Origin: Paenibacillus sp. FSL R7-0345
Lineage (GTDB): Bacteria; Bacillota; Bacilli; Paenibacillales; Paenibacillaceae
Assembly: GCF_038595055.1 (NCBI RefSeq)
Contig: NZ_CP152002.1
Location: 6,316,001 to 6,380,000 of the forward strand
Direction of reading: 5' to 3'
Length of the DNA: 64,000 bases
Shown here: positions 23,850-32,191 of the stretch, one piece after another
Numbering within the stretch: position 1 is the first letter of the stretch
How the letters are laid out: each line of letters starts with the position of its first letter
Program-made: the position numbers and the translations under genes
The notes under the pieces: generated by a model
The model's database searches: none
What the model saw: the letters and a program-made list of their open reading frames with translations, nothing else
Told to the model about the DNA's origin: nothing

Positions 23850-25199
23850 TTAAAGATTATCCGTCGCTGATCTAAAATACTCCGCTGAAGCTGCACTTTG
23901 CGCCGTTGTTGAACCGATTCCTTCTATAGTCTGTATCAGTACCCTGATCTCTTCCTCTACAACTACAATCTCTTGTGTACTAGCCTGCATCGAATCTACG
24001 ATATCACTGAAAAGCCTGCTCGTCTCTACAGACTGCTCTTTGCCGCTCTTTGTCAGCTCCTGCACCTTGCGGATCTCACTAACTACCTGATTTGTCAGGA
24101 CAACCGACTTATGGGTTAACTCACCGATTCTTACGACCGTGCTCTTAATGTCCTCAGCCAGCCGGCTAACTTCACTTGCAACTACACTGAAGCCCCTGCC
24201 GTGCTCACCTGCACGCGCTGCCTCAATGGTAGCATTTAGCGAAAGAATTTTGGTCTGGTCGGCAATATCCTGTACTGCGGCCACTATACGCTGGATCTGC
24301 TGGGAAGAGCTGCTCAGCTCATTGACCGAACGTTCCATCTCATTGGTGCTCTCAAAGATCAGATTAATCTGTCCGCTGAGGCTGCCCAACTGATCCTGTC
24401 CACTCTTAGCCCGCTCACGTGACTCTACAGCAGTAGAGGCTGTTCGCCGGAACGTATTATTCACTTCATTGCTGCTGGCCACCAGCTCTTCAACAGCGGC
24501 ATTAGTATCCATGCTGAGATCCAACAGTTCCCCGCTAAATTCGGCGATCTTCTGCTTCAGCTCATTTTTGACAATCAGGTATTGTTCTTCCTTCTCTCTG
24601 ATATTCTCCTTCTCATAAGCTTCCAGTACCAGTTGCTGCTCCAGATTCAGGAGCTTTGTTAAGGTCTGTACAACTTTAAGTCGCTCATTATCTTTAAGTG
24701 TCTCCCCATAGACAACTGTTATAAAAACATTCTGGAGATTCTGGAATGCGGATAGATACCATTTAGGTTCCAGCCCTACTCTTTTATGAATCTTGGCAAT
24801 TGTCAGCCGTTTGGCTACGTATTGTTCATCGATGTTACCGTCGAATATCTCAATAATATGTTGCTTCAGCGTTCTTTTGAGCCGTTCAATAGTGCTGTGC
24901 TCAAGAATAATGGCTTCCAGCTTGTTAACTGCGAGAACGGTACTGTAAAACTGGTCGGTTATATAGTCAATTTGGCGTTCTACGGTTGGCTTCATCAGGC
25001 GAAGCAGGCTTAAGTCTTCTTCTGTTAAGTCAATCATTCGCATTTGTTCATTCAACTCATCATGTCCGCTGAGAGAGTGAAATACTGCTGTGGCAATGGG
25101 TGCAATAGGCTCGATGTCCTTGGAGTGCGCGTCGGGAGATTCCTCATTTGTCTTACGTGATTGACTGCCATGCATAAAAGAAAAAGGACACTTCCCCAT
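23850..25199 (-). CDS. hemAT: HemAT-like globin-coupled aerotaxis transducer
   Basis: A protein of 449 residues with no membrane segment. Residues 50-210 form a protoglobin domain. Tyr85 and His138 (in RLTIAKIHKRVGLEPKWYL) are spaced exactly as the distal Tyr70 and proximal haem ligand His123 of Bacillus subtilis HemAT. The C-terminal half is a methyl-accepting signalling domain with the tip EAARAGEHGRGFSVVASEVS. The family senses oxygen through haem and signals to CheA. A promoter TTTACA-18-TAGAAT lies upstream and a terminator downstream. The neighbouring genes are an FNR-type regulator and its apparent targets, pointing to a shared oxygen theme. Confidence 0.93.
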   Translation of the reverse strand: MGKCPFSFMHGSQSRKTNEESPDAHSKDIEPIAPIATAVFHSLSGHDELNEQMRMIDLTEEDLSLLRLMKPTVERQIDYITDQFYSTVLAVNKLEAIILEHSTIERLKRTLKQHIIEIFDGNIDEQYVAKRLTIAKIHKRVGLEPKWYLSAFQNLQNVFITVVYGETLKDNERLKVVQTLTKLLNLEQQLVLEAYEKENIREKEEQYLIVKNELKQKIAEFSGELLDLSMDTNAAVEELVASSNEVNNTFRRTASTAVESRERAKSGQDQLGSLSGQINLIFESTNEMERSVNELSSSSQQIQRIVAAVQDIADQTKILSLNATIEAARAGEHGRGFSVVASEVSRLAEDIKSTVVRIGELTHKSVVLTNQVVSEIRKVQELTKSGKEQSVETSRLFSDIVDSMQASTQEIVVVEEEIRVLIQTIEGIGSTTAQSAASAEYFRSATDNL

Positions 25200-25249
25200 A
25201 CTTCCACTCTCCCTTAATTCCTAAATATTAGCATTGCAAAGATAGCCAT

Positions 25250-25279
25250 ATTCTAACCCACGCGAGAGATAATTGTAAA
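25250..25279 (-). promoter_or_regulatory. Sigma-A promoter for the HemAT-like gene
   Basis: TTTACA (25279-25274), an 18-base spacer and TAGAAT (25255-25250) on the minus strand, about 50 bases before the start codon. The rest of the 223-base gap to the regulator gene is AT-rich; I see no FNR-type box in it. Confidence 0.6.
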
Positions 25280-25422
25280 GAATTTTAAGTAGTTTTTTGT
25301 TGAAATATGTTGGATATAACATGGTTTCACGTAGATTATTGTCGTTTTATGTCGAATAGTAGATTCGTGGGTTTCTCAATATATTAAATGACTGCTTTTA
25401 TAACCAAAGAACACTTGTTCCC

Positions 25423-26133
25423 TTATATAATTTCAGCAATATTTGATAATGCCTGCATGTCCAAAATGCTGACTGTCCTATTCTTCACCAGTATGATCTT
25501 CATCCGCTCCAGCTTATTCAGTTTGCGGCTGAGTGTTTCCGGAGTTGTCCCGATCATCGCGGCGAATTCCTTTTTGGCAGCCGGCAGAAATAGAGTGTGA
25601 TATCGTTCTTCCCCGCCTGTCAGCAGAGACTGTCTCGAATATAGATGCAGCAGAAGTCTGGCTAGTCTCTTTTCCGCCTCAAAAATATGCAGTGCCCCTG
25701 CCAGCTCATCTGCCTGCTGCAGCTGCTCACTCACAGATTTCAGAAAACTGAAGGCAAGCCCAGCATTACTGGCTATTAAAGGCATAAAATCCTCCCGCCG
25801 CATCCGGCAGATATATCCGCTCTCTACCACTTCAGCGGTCGCATAATGCTGTTTATTATGAAGCAGGGCAAACTGGCCAAAATAGTCACCCGGAAAAAGA
25901 AAACGCAGTATATGCTGCTTCCCCTCTTTACTGGTCTGGGTCAGCTTTATCAGCCCATTGTTAACTACAAATAAAGAGTCAGACTGCTCCCCTTCCCTAA
26001 ATACCAGACTGCCTTTTGCATAATAATCAGACTCAATAATATCTTCCACCTTATGCAGTTCATGATCAGGCAAAGCTACAAAAACCGGCACCTGACGGAC
26101 ACAGGAGTCTTTATGGCATGTGTTACATTTCAT
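25423..26133 (-). CDS. Crp/FNR-family regulator, probable oxygen-responsive FNR type
   Basis: A protein of 236 residues. C3, C6 and C11 (MKCNTCHKDSCVRQVP) plus C109 (GYICRMR) give the four-cysteine pattern of FNR-type iron-sulphur sensors. The cyclic-nucleotide-like beta-roll spans about 20-120 (SLVFREGEQSDSLF, PGDYFGQFALL). The C-terminal helix-turn-helix has recognition helix TPETLSRKLNKLE with E199, S202 and R203, the FNR residues that read TTGAT. A perfect TTGAT-N4-ATCAA box lies in the divergent intergenic region (26223-26236), so autoregulation as well as control of the V4R-cupin pair is possible. Cluster binding itself is inferred. Confidence 0.88.
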   Translation of the reverse strand: MKCNTCHKDSCVRQVPVFVALPDHELHKVEDIIESDYYAKGSLVFREGEQSDSLFVVNNGLIKLTQTSKEGKQHILRFLFPGDYFGQFALLHNKQHYATAEVVESGYICRMRREDFMPLIASNAGLAFSFLKSVSEQLQQADELAGALHIFEAEKRLARLLLHLYSRQSLLTGGEERYHTLFLPAAKKEFAAMIGTTPETLSRKLNKLERMKIILVKNRTVSILDMQALSNIAEII

Positions 26134-26222
26134 CTCGCATCTATCCTTCCTGACTACCTGAAGCCAACATATCAGGAATGTACAAATCTCCCGGTGACCC
26201 GGCTCACAATAATTCAGAAAAC

Positions 26223-26236
26223 TTGATCTGTATCAA
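26223..26236. promoter_or_regulatory. Perfect FNR box upstream of the V4R-cupin genes
   Basis: TTGATCTGTATCAA is a perfect TTGAT-N4-ATCAA dyad. A possible -10, CATACT (26259-26264), places the box centre at about -41.5 from a start near 26271, the class II activating geometry of FNR. The regulator with matching recognition-helix residues is encoded divergently 90 bases away. Confidence 0.8.
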
Positions 26237-26298
26237 GGATTATGTGCTTCATCCCCTTCATACTACAGGTAGAGAGATTATAGAGGAGAGGGACAACC

Positions 26299-26748
26299 AT
26301 GCAGCAGTATACATTTGAAGATATGCAAAAGATGGATAGGGCAAAGCTGGGCAATATGGTACCGCTGGAGCTGTTTCGGACGATAAGGCTGATTGGCATG
26401 AACCAGGGGCTGCCTATGGGGGGCAAAGGCACAACGCTTACTGTGGGAAGAAAAATCGGAGAAAGCCTTCCGGTTACCAGTGTGAATGATCTGCTTGCCC
26501 TTTTTGAGGAGTTAAAAATCGGGATCCCGCGGATTGTCTATTCGGATGAGCGCAAGATGAACATCGTTGTTGAGGATTGTTTCTGCAAAGGTTTGCCGAC
26601 ACTGGAGGAGGAGAAAATGATTTGTGATCTAGAAGGAGCCATCCTGGAGGGAGCGTTGACTAAACTGCTGGGCCGCAGAATAAGTGTAAGGGAAATTAAA
26701 TGTAATGCCACCGGTGATGAGTATTGTGAGTACGAAGTAAAGCTGTAA
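26299..26748 (+). CDS. V4R-domain protein
   Basis: A protein of 149 residues. The C-terminal half has the 4-vinyl-reductase (V4R) pattern: C109 in MICDLEGAILEGALTKLLG, then C135 and C143 in EIKCNATGDEYCEYEV, with further cysteines C94 and C96 (EDCFCKG). V4R domains bind small hydrophobic ligands and several have metal or cluster-binding cysteines. The N-terminal part is helical. The start has GGAGAGGG about 8 bases upstream. It is the first gene behind the FNR box and is followed 36 bases later by a cupin, so both are probably induced without oxygen. The ligand is unknown. Confidence 0.8.
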   Translation: MQQYTFEDMQKMDRAKLGNMVPLELFRTIRLIGMNQGLPMGGKGTTLTVGRKIGESLPVTSVNDLLALFEELKIGIPRIVYSDERKMNIVVEDCFCKGLPTLEEEKMICDLEGAILEGALTKLLGRRISVREIKCNATGDEYCEYEVKL

Positions 26749-26784
26749 CCTCCGGGGAAAACTAATTGAAAGAAGGAGATTAAT

Positions 26785-27126
26785 ATGGAAAAGAAGAACA
26801 TTAGCGAGGCCATTCAACACCTGGAGGAGCGTTTTACGAAAAAGGTATTGTTTCAAAAGGGAGACAGTGTAGTCTTCGTGCTCAACTTCATGCCTGGTCA
26901 AAAGCTTCCGGCACATACTCATCCTGGTGCGGATGTATACATTTACGCTCTTCAAGGAAGCGGCACGATCACTGTGAATGATGCTGATCAGGAATTTGCT
27001 GAAGGCGAAGTTATCCACATTGCCGAAGATGAAGTATTTGCATACCGTAACAGCGGAAACATTCCATCCAGTCTTCATGTTGTAATATCAAAGCTTCCAA
27101 GCGCAGCTTACGCCAAAGAAATTTAA
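26785..27126 (+). CDS. Small single-domain cupin
   Basis: A protein of 113 residues. The first cupin motif is PGQKLPAHTHPGADVYIYAL with H44 and H46 and no obvious Glu ligand; the second is AEGEVIHIAEDEVFAYRN with H78. A beta-barrel with a bound metal is likely, but the substrate cannot be named. AAGGAGAT lies upstream of the ATG. It is cotranscribed with the V4R gene and closed by the hairpin at 27145-27183. Confidence 0.82.
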   Translation: MEKKNISEAIQHLEERFTKKVLFQKGDSVVFVLNFMPGQKLPAHTHPGADVYIYALQGSGTITVNDADQEFAEGEVIHIAEDEVFAYRNSGNIPSSLHVVISKLPSAAYAKEI

Positions 27127-27144
27127 ATCTCTCTCTCATACCAG

Positions 27145-27183
27145 CTCTATTCACAAGGAAGCCTCCTGAGGATAGAGTTTTTT
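27145..27183 (+). terminator. Terminator after the cupin gene
   Basis: CTCTAT (27145-27150) pairs with ATAGAG (27172-27177), with a small CCTC/GAGG pair inside, followed by TTTTTT. Confidence 0.7.
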
Positions 27184-27190
27184 GTTATGT

Positions 27191-27226
27191 AAAAAGCAGG
27201 AGCCCTCCCGAAGGAGAACTCCTGCT
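27191..27226 (-). terminator. Terminator of the str operon after tuf
   Basis: AGCAGGAG/CTCCTGCT with an inner CTCC/GGAG pair (27226-27195), then TTTTT on the minus strand, about 36 bases past the tuf stop. It is convergent with the cupin terminator. Confidence 0.88.
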
Positions 27227-27261
27227 CATATATTCGTTCTATCCTAACGGACAGTACCGAA

Positions 27262-28452
27262 TTACTTAGTGATTGTAGCTACGCTACCTGCACCAACTGT
27301 ACGTCCGCCTTCACGAATGGAGAATTTAGTACCTTCTTCAATCGCGATTGGGGAGATCAGTTGTACGGTTACAGTGATGTTATCACCAGGCATAACCATT
27401 TCAGTACCTTCTGGCAGGTTGATGATACCTGTTACGTCAGTTGTACGGAAGTAGAACTGTGGACGGTAACCAGTGAAGAATGGTTTGTGACGTCCGCCTT
27501 CTTCTTTAGTCAGAACGTAGATCTGAGCACTGAACTCAGTGTGTGGCTTAACGGAGTTTGGCTTAGCCAATACTTGACCGCGCTCGATGTTGTTACGGTC
27601 AACACCACGCAGCAGTGCGCCGATGTTGTCGCCAGCTTGAGCGGAATCCAGCAATTTACGGAACATTTCTACGCCCGTTACTACGGATTTCTTAGTTTCT
27701 TCGTGAATACCAACGATTTCAATTTCTTCTCCGACTTTAACTGTTCCGCGTTCTACGCGGCCAGTTGCCACGGTACCGCGGCCAGTGATGGAGAATACGT
27801 CCTCGACAGGCATCAAGAAAGGCTTGTCAGTTGCACGTTCTGGAAGTGGGATGTAAGTGTCGATAGTTTCGAACATTTCAACAATCTTGTTAGCCCACTC
27901 ACCTTCAGGGTTTTGCAGCGCTTCACGAGCGGAACCACGAACGATTGGAGTGTCATCGCCTGGGAAGTCGTATTCGCTCAGAAGGTCGCGAACTTCCATT
28001 TCAACCAGTTCCAAGAGCTCTTCGTCTTCAACCATGTCGCATTTGTTCAGGAATACAACAATGTAAGGAACGCCTACCTGACGGGAGAGCAGGATGTGCT
28101 CGCGAGTCTGTGGCATTGGGCCGTCAGCTGCGGATACAACCAGGATTGCTCCGTCCATCTGCGCTGCGCCAGTGATCATGTTTTTAACATAGTCGGCGTG
28201 ACCAGGGCAGTCTACGTGTGCGTAGTGACGGTTAGGAGTTTCATATTCAACGTGAGCTGTGGAGATAGTGATACCACGTTCGCGCTCTTCTGGAGCTTTA
28301 TCGATTTGGTCGAAAGCTACAGCAGCACCGCCGTATTTTTTGGACAATACAATAGTGATTGCTGCAGTAAGAGTCGTTTTACCATGGTCGACGTGACCGA
28401 TAGTACCGATGTTAACGTGTGGTTTGTTACGTTCAAACTTTGCCTTTGCCAT
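27262..28452 (-). CDS. tuf: Elongation factor Tu
   Basis: A protein of 396 residues. G1 GHVDHGKTTL, effector RGITIS, G3 DCPGH and G4 NKCD are present, followed by domains 2 and 3 (TGRGTVATGRVERG; GYRPQFYFRTTDVTG). It delivers aminoacyl-tRNA to the ribosome. It follows fusA by about 110 bases and ends the str operon at a strong terminator. Confidence 0.99.
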   Translation of the reverse strand: MAKAKFERNKPHVNIGTIGHVDHGKTTLTAAITIVLSKKYGGAAVAFDQIDKAPEERERGITISTAHVEYETPNRHYAHVDCPGHADYVKNMITGAAQMDGAILVVSAADGPMPQTREHILLSRQVGVPYIVVFLNKCDMVEDEELLELVEMEVRDLLSEYDFPGDDTPIVRGSAREALQNPEGEWANKIVEMFETIDTYIPLPERATDKPFLMPVEDVFSITGRGTVATGRVERGTVKVGEEIEIVGIHEETKKSVVTGVEMFRKLLDSAQAGDNIGALLRGVDRNNIERGQVLAKPNSVKPHTEFSAQIYVLTKEEGGRHKPFFTGYRPQFYFRTTDVTGIINLPEGTEMVMPGDNITVTVQLISPIAIEEGTKFSIREGGRTVGAGSVATITK

Positions 28453-28561
28453 TTGAACAGTTCCTCCTTTAATGTGGGGTCCTTATATTTGAGCCGTCCG
28501 CCTATACGTAGTTCTTAGATGACTGAGTGATGATATCCGGACGGCAAGTTAAAAATAGTGA

Positions 28562-30640
28562 CTATTCTCCACCCTTGTTCTTGGAAATGATTTCTTCTGC
28601 AATGGATTTAGGTACTTCCTCATAGTGAGAAAGCTCCATTGAGAATACGCCACGTCCTTGAGTACCGGAACGGAGAGTTGTGGAGTATCCGAACATTTCG
28701 GACAAAGGCACCTTAGCACGGATAATTTGAGCACCACCACGGGAATCCATACCTTCGATTCTACCGCGACGGGAGTTCAGCATACCCATAACATCGCCCA
28801 TGTATTCCTCAGGAACAGTTACTTCCACTTTCATGATTGGCTCAAGAAGAGCTGGCTTACACTTTTCTTTAGCTGCTTTGAGCGCCATCGATCCGGCAAT
28901 TTTAAATGCCATTTCGTTGGAGTCAACATCATGGTATGAACCATCAACGATGGTTGCCTTAACGTCTACAAGCGGGAAGCCTGCAATAACGCCGTTTTTC
29001 ATTTGCTCTTCAATACCGGCAAGTGCAGGAGCGATGTATTCTCTTGGTACAGAACCACCGACAACTTTACTTTCGAATTGGCTGCCAGTACCCGGCTCGA
29101 GAGGTTCGAATTCAACCCATACGTGACCATACTGACCGCGACCGCCGGATTGGCGAACGAATTTACCTTCAACGCGTGCTGGTGCTTTGAATGTTTCGCG
29201 GTAAGCAACCTGCGGTTTACCCACATTGGTTTCTACTTTGAATTCGCGGCGCATACGGTCGATGATAATATCAAGGTGAAGCTCACCCATACCTGCCAGG
29301 ATGGTTTGGCCAGTTTCTTCATCAGTATGCGCACGAAGAGTTGGATCCTCTTCAGTCAGCTTACCGAGAGCAACGCCCAATTTATCTTGGTCGGCTTTGG
29401 TTTTTGGTTCAACTGCGATTTCGATAACCGGGTCAGGGAAGTTCATGGATTCCAGGATTACCGGGTGCTTCTCGTCGCAAAGGGTATCGCCAGTACTTGT
29501 GTCCTTCAGACCAACAGCTGCTGCGATATCACCAGCGTAAACGATGGAGATTTCTTGACGGCTGTTAGCATGCATCTGCAGAATACGGCCGATACGCTCA
29601 CGTTTGCCCTTAGTAGCGTTAACTACATAAGAACCGGATTCCAGGATACCGGAGTATACACGGAAGAACGTGAGTTTACCAACATAAGGGTCAGTCATGA
29701 TTTTAAATGCCAGTGCTGAGAAAGGTTCTTCGTCCGAAGAGTGACGAACCGCTTCAGTTCCGTCATCCAGATGACCTTGAATAGCCGGTACATCTACTGG
29801 GGATGGCAAGTAATCAACGACAGCGTCCATCATCAGCTGAACGCCCTTATTGCGGTAGGAGGATCCAACGATTACAGGGAAGATCTTAACTTCTACTACG
29901 CCTTTGCGCAGAGCAGCTTTGATCTCATCAACTGTAATTTCTTCACCTTCCAGGTACTTCATAGTCAGGTCTTCGTCAAGTTCTGCTACTTTCTCGATCA
30001 GCTCAAGACGCAGAGTCTCAACTTGTTCCAGATAGTCAGCAGGAATTTCCGTTACTTCGATGTTTTGACCCAGATCATCTTTGAAGATATGAGCTTTTTG
30101 CTCAACCAGGTCAATAATACCAACGAAGTCGTTCTCAGCGCCAATTGGCAGTTGAATTGCAACTGCATTGGCTTGCAGGCGATCACGCATGCTCTCAACA
30201 ACGTTAAGGAAGTCCGCACCGATGATATCCATTTTGTTTACATATGCGATACGAGGTACGCCGTACCGGTCAGCCTGTCTCCATACAGTTTCAGACTGAG
30301 GCTCAACGCCTTCTTTCGCACTGAAAACACCAACTGCTCCATCCAATACACGTAGGGAACGTTCAACTTCAACTGTGAAGTCAACGTGTCCTGGAGTATC
30401 AATGATATTGATGCGGTGACCCTTCCAAGAAGCAGTTGTAGCAGCGGAAGTAATGGTGATTCCGCGCTCTTGTTCTTGTTCCATCCAGTCCATTGTAGCT
30501 GCACCCTCGTGAACTTCACCGATTTTGTGCGTACGGCCTGTATAGAAAAGAATCCGCTCAGTGGTAGTAGTCTTACCAGCATCAATATGTGCCATGATCC
30601 CGATATTACGTGTATTTTTTAAGGAGAACTCTCTTGCCAT
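28562..30640 (-). CDS. fusA: Elongation factor G
   Basis: A protein of 692 residues. It begins MAREFSLKNTRNIGIMAHID with AHIDAGKTTTTERIL as G1, DTPGHVDFTVEVERSLRVLD as G3 and NKMD as G4. Domains II-V include the tRNA-mimicking domain IV and end PKSIAEEIISKNKGGE. It catalyses translocation and, with RRF, ribosome recycling. No departures from the family are evident. Confidence 0.99.
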   Translation of the reverse strand: MAREFSLKNTRNIGIMAHIDAGKTTTTERILFYTGRTHKIGEVHEGAATMDWMEQEQERGITITSAATTASWKGHRINIIDTPGHVDFTVEVERSLRVLDGAVGVFSAKEGVEPQSETVWRQADRYGVPRIAYVNKMDIIGADFLNVVESMRDRLQANAVAIQLPIGAENDFVGIIDLVEQKAHIFKDDLGQNIEVTEIPADYLEQVETLRLELIEKVAELDEDLTMKYLEGEEITVDEIKAALRKGVVEVKIFPVIVGSSYRNKGVQLMMDAVVDYLPSPVDVPAIQGHLDDGTEAVRHSSDEEPFSALAFKIMTDPYVGKLTFFRVYSGILESGSYVVNATKGKRERIGRILQMHANSRQEISIVYAGDIAAAVGLKDTSTGDTLCDEKHPVILESMNFPDPVIEIAVEPKTKADQDKLGVALGKLTEEDPTLRAHTDEETGQTILAGMGELHLDIIIDRMRREFKVETNVGKPQVAYRETFKAPARVEGKFVRQSGGRGQYGHVWVEFEPLEPGTGSQFESKVVGGSVPREYIAPALAGIEEQMKNGVIAGFPLVDVKATIVDGSYHDVDSNEMAFKIAGSMALKAAKEKCKPALLEPIMKVEVTVPEEYMGDVMGMLNSRRGRIEGMDSRGGAQIIRAKVPLSEMFGYSTTLRSGTQGRGVFSMELSHYEEVPKSIAEEIISKNKGGE

Positions 30641-30688
30641 GGAATTGGGTCTCCCTTCAAAATATAAGTTATTTTAACAGCTATGATC

Positions 30689-31159
30689 CTACCAGCGGTA
30701 GTGAGCAAACGCTTTGTTCGCTTCAGCCATTTTGTGTGTGTCTTCGCGTTTCTTAACAGAAGCGCCTGTGTTGTTGGAAGCGTCGATGATCTCAGCCGCC
30801 AAACGCTCTTCCATAGTCTTCTCACCGCGGTTGCGTGAGTAGTTTACGAGCCAACGTAATCCCAGAGCAGTACGTCTCTCAGGTTTAACCTCGATAGGTA
30901 CCTGGTAGTTAGCACCGCCGACACGGCGAGCCTTAACTTCCAGAACTGGCATGATATTCTTGATGGCAGCTTCGAAAACTTCCATCGGTTCTTTACCAGT
31001 ACGTTCTTGGATCAATTTAAACGAATTGTACAGAATGCTTTGAGCGACACCTCTTTTACCACCCAGCATAATGCGGTTGATCAAACGAGTAACCAACTTG
31101 CTATTATACAATGGATCTGGCAATACATCTCTCTTAGTAACTGGACCTTTGCGTGGCAT
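30689..31159 (-). CDS. rpsG: 30S ribosomal protein S7
   Basis: A protein of 156 residues: MPRKGPVTKRDVLPDPLYNS, then GANYQVPIEVKPERRTALGL and the ending AEANKAFAHYRW. It is a primary assembly protein of the small-subunit head. The order rpsL-rpsG-fusA-tuf is standard. Confidence 0.98.
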   Translation of the reverse strand: MPRKGPVTKRDVLPDPLYNSKLVTRLINRIMLGGKRGVAQSILYNSFKLIQERTGKEPMEVFEAAIKNIMPVLEVKARRVGGANYQVPIEVKPERRTALGLRWLVNYSRNRGEKTMEERLAAEIIDASNNTGASVKKREDTHKMAEANKAFAHYRW

Positions 31160-31204
31160 GGATATCCCCCTTTCTTAAATGTTTATTATTCTGAAATAGT
31201 ATTC

Positions 31205-31624
31205 TTATTTCTTAACCTTAGGACGTTTCGCACCATACTTGGAGCGAGCTTGCATCCGGTTAGCAACACCTGCAGTATCCAGAGCGCCGCGTACGATGTG
31301 ATAACGAACTCCCGCAAGGTCCTTAACTTTACCTCCGCGCAGCAATACTACGCTGTGCTCTTGAAGGTTGTGTCCGATACCCGGAATGTAAGCAGTCACC
31401 TCAAGACGGTTCGTCAAACGAACACGGGCATACTTACGAAGTGCGGAGTTTGGTTTACGTGGTGTCATAGTACCTACACGAGTGCAGACACCGCGTTTCT
31501 GCGGAGCGCTCAAATTTGTACTCTCACGCTTGAGGGCGTTGAACCCTTTTTGAAGAGCGGGAGACTTCGATTTCTCGATTTTGGCTTGACGGCCCTTACG
31601 AACCAGTTGATTGATAGTTGGCAT
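31205..31624 (-). CDS. rpsL: 30S ribosomal protein S12, Arg at the streptomycin position
   Basis: ATG 31624 gives 139 residues beginning MPTINQLVRKGRQAKIEKSK; a GTG four codons upstream overlaps the ribosome site. S12 monitors codon-anticodon pairing. The decoding loop reads TMTPRKPNSALRKYARVR. Residue 56 (E. coli K43, Bacillus subtilis K56) is Arg, encoded by CGT at 31459-31457, where most bacteria have Lys. K-to-R there is a classic streptomycin-resistance change with little fitness cost. CGT is two substitutions away from AAA or AAG, so this looks like a lineage trait rather than a recent mutation. Confidence 0.97.
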   Translation of the reverse strand: MPTINQLVRKGRQAKIEKSKSPALQKGFNALKRESTNLSAPQKRGVCTRVGTMTPRKPNSALRKYARVRLTNRLEVTAYIPGIGHNLQEHSVVLLRGGKVKDLAGVRYHIVRGALDTAGVANRMQARSKYGAKRPKVKK

Positions 31625-31698
31625 TTGTTGTGCCACCCCCTTCCTGAAATAGTAGTCTAATTACGAACTTTAAGTCCACAGACCCAGGTGGTTCATAA

Positions 31699-31719
31699 AA
31701 AGACAAATGAAAAGTCTTT
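31699..31719 (-). terminator. Weak hairpin between the L7Ae-like gene and rpsL
   Basis: AAAGAC/GTCTTT (31719-31714 with 31704-31699) is followed by TT on the minus strand. The stem is short and the U tract poor, so it would be at best an attenuator. Confidence 0.3.
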
Positions 31720-31758
31720 GCTGCCGAAGTACACCCCGGTACAAAAACATCTTTCGTG

Positions 31759-32010
31759 CTATTGTTTTAAGACGGCTGCCATAGCAGCACCAACTTCTAT
31801 ACCACAGGCCTTGCCCAAATTCAGCATTGTATCTACATAAGTGATCTTAACACCTTGTTTGTTGCAAAGCATAATAATTCTGGAAGTAATCCGTTGATCT
31901 CCGTCCTCTGCCACATAGACTTCTGCGGCTTGGCCCAATTCAACCGCCTTGACGGTTTGCTTGGTACCGATCTTGACCTGAGCATCTTGCAATCCTCTGT
32001 CATCAGTCAT
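31759..32010 (-). CDS. rplGB: L7Ae-family ribosomal protein-like (YbxF/RplGB)
   Basis: ATG 32010 gives 83 residues beginning MTDDRGLQDAQVKIGTKQTV, close to the 82 residues of Bacillus subtilis YbxF; ATG 32019 is an alternative but lies only two bases after GGAGG. LNLGKACGIEVGAAMAAVL is the L7Ae/L30e signature. Proteins of this family bind kink-turn RNAs. The gene sits between rpoC and rpsL as in Bacillus. Confidence 0.93.
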   Translation of the reverse strand: MTDDRGLQDAQVKIGTKQTVKAVELGQAAEVYVAEDGDQRITSRIIMLCNKQGVKITYVDTMLNLGKACGIEVGAAMAAVLKQ

Positions 32011-32134
32011 AATATTCATTACCTCCAATGAAGAAGAATAACAAGGCCACTCACGCACCTTAGACATATTAGCATTATCAGAAGATGAAGTCAAGCAAAT
32101 CAGAAATAATTTTAGTGGATTTCATAGCAGTCAG

Positions 32135-32166
32135 CCGCGACGCGGACTATTGTCCCCGCGGCGCGG
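32135..32166 (-). other. GC-rich hairpin between rpoC and the L7Ae-like gene
   Basis: CCGCG-C-CGCGG pairs with CCGCG-T-CGCGG (32166-32156 with 32145-32135), one mismatch, 10-base loop. No U tract follows on the minus strand, so termination is unlikely. A processing or partial-stop site is possible. Confidence 0.55.
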
Positions 32167-32191
32167 AATCTGTCTGCTATAAGATATTACA

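Noticed and set aside
27361..28518. A 385-codon open frame opposite tuf
   Set aside because: It is the codon-bias shadow of the highly biased tuf gene. The protein has no family-like sequence.
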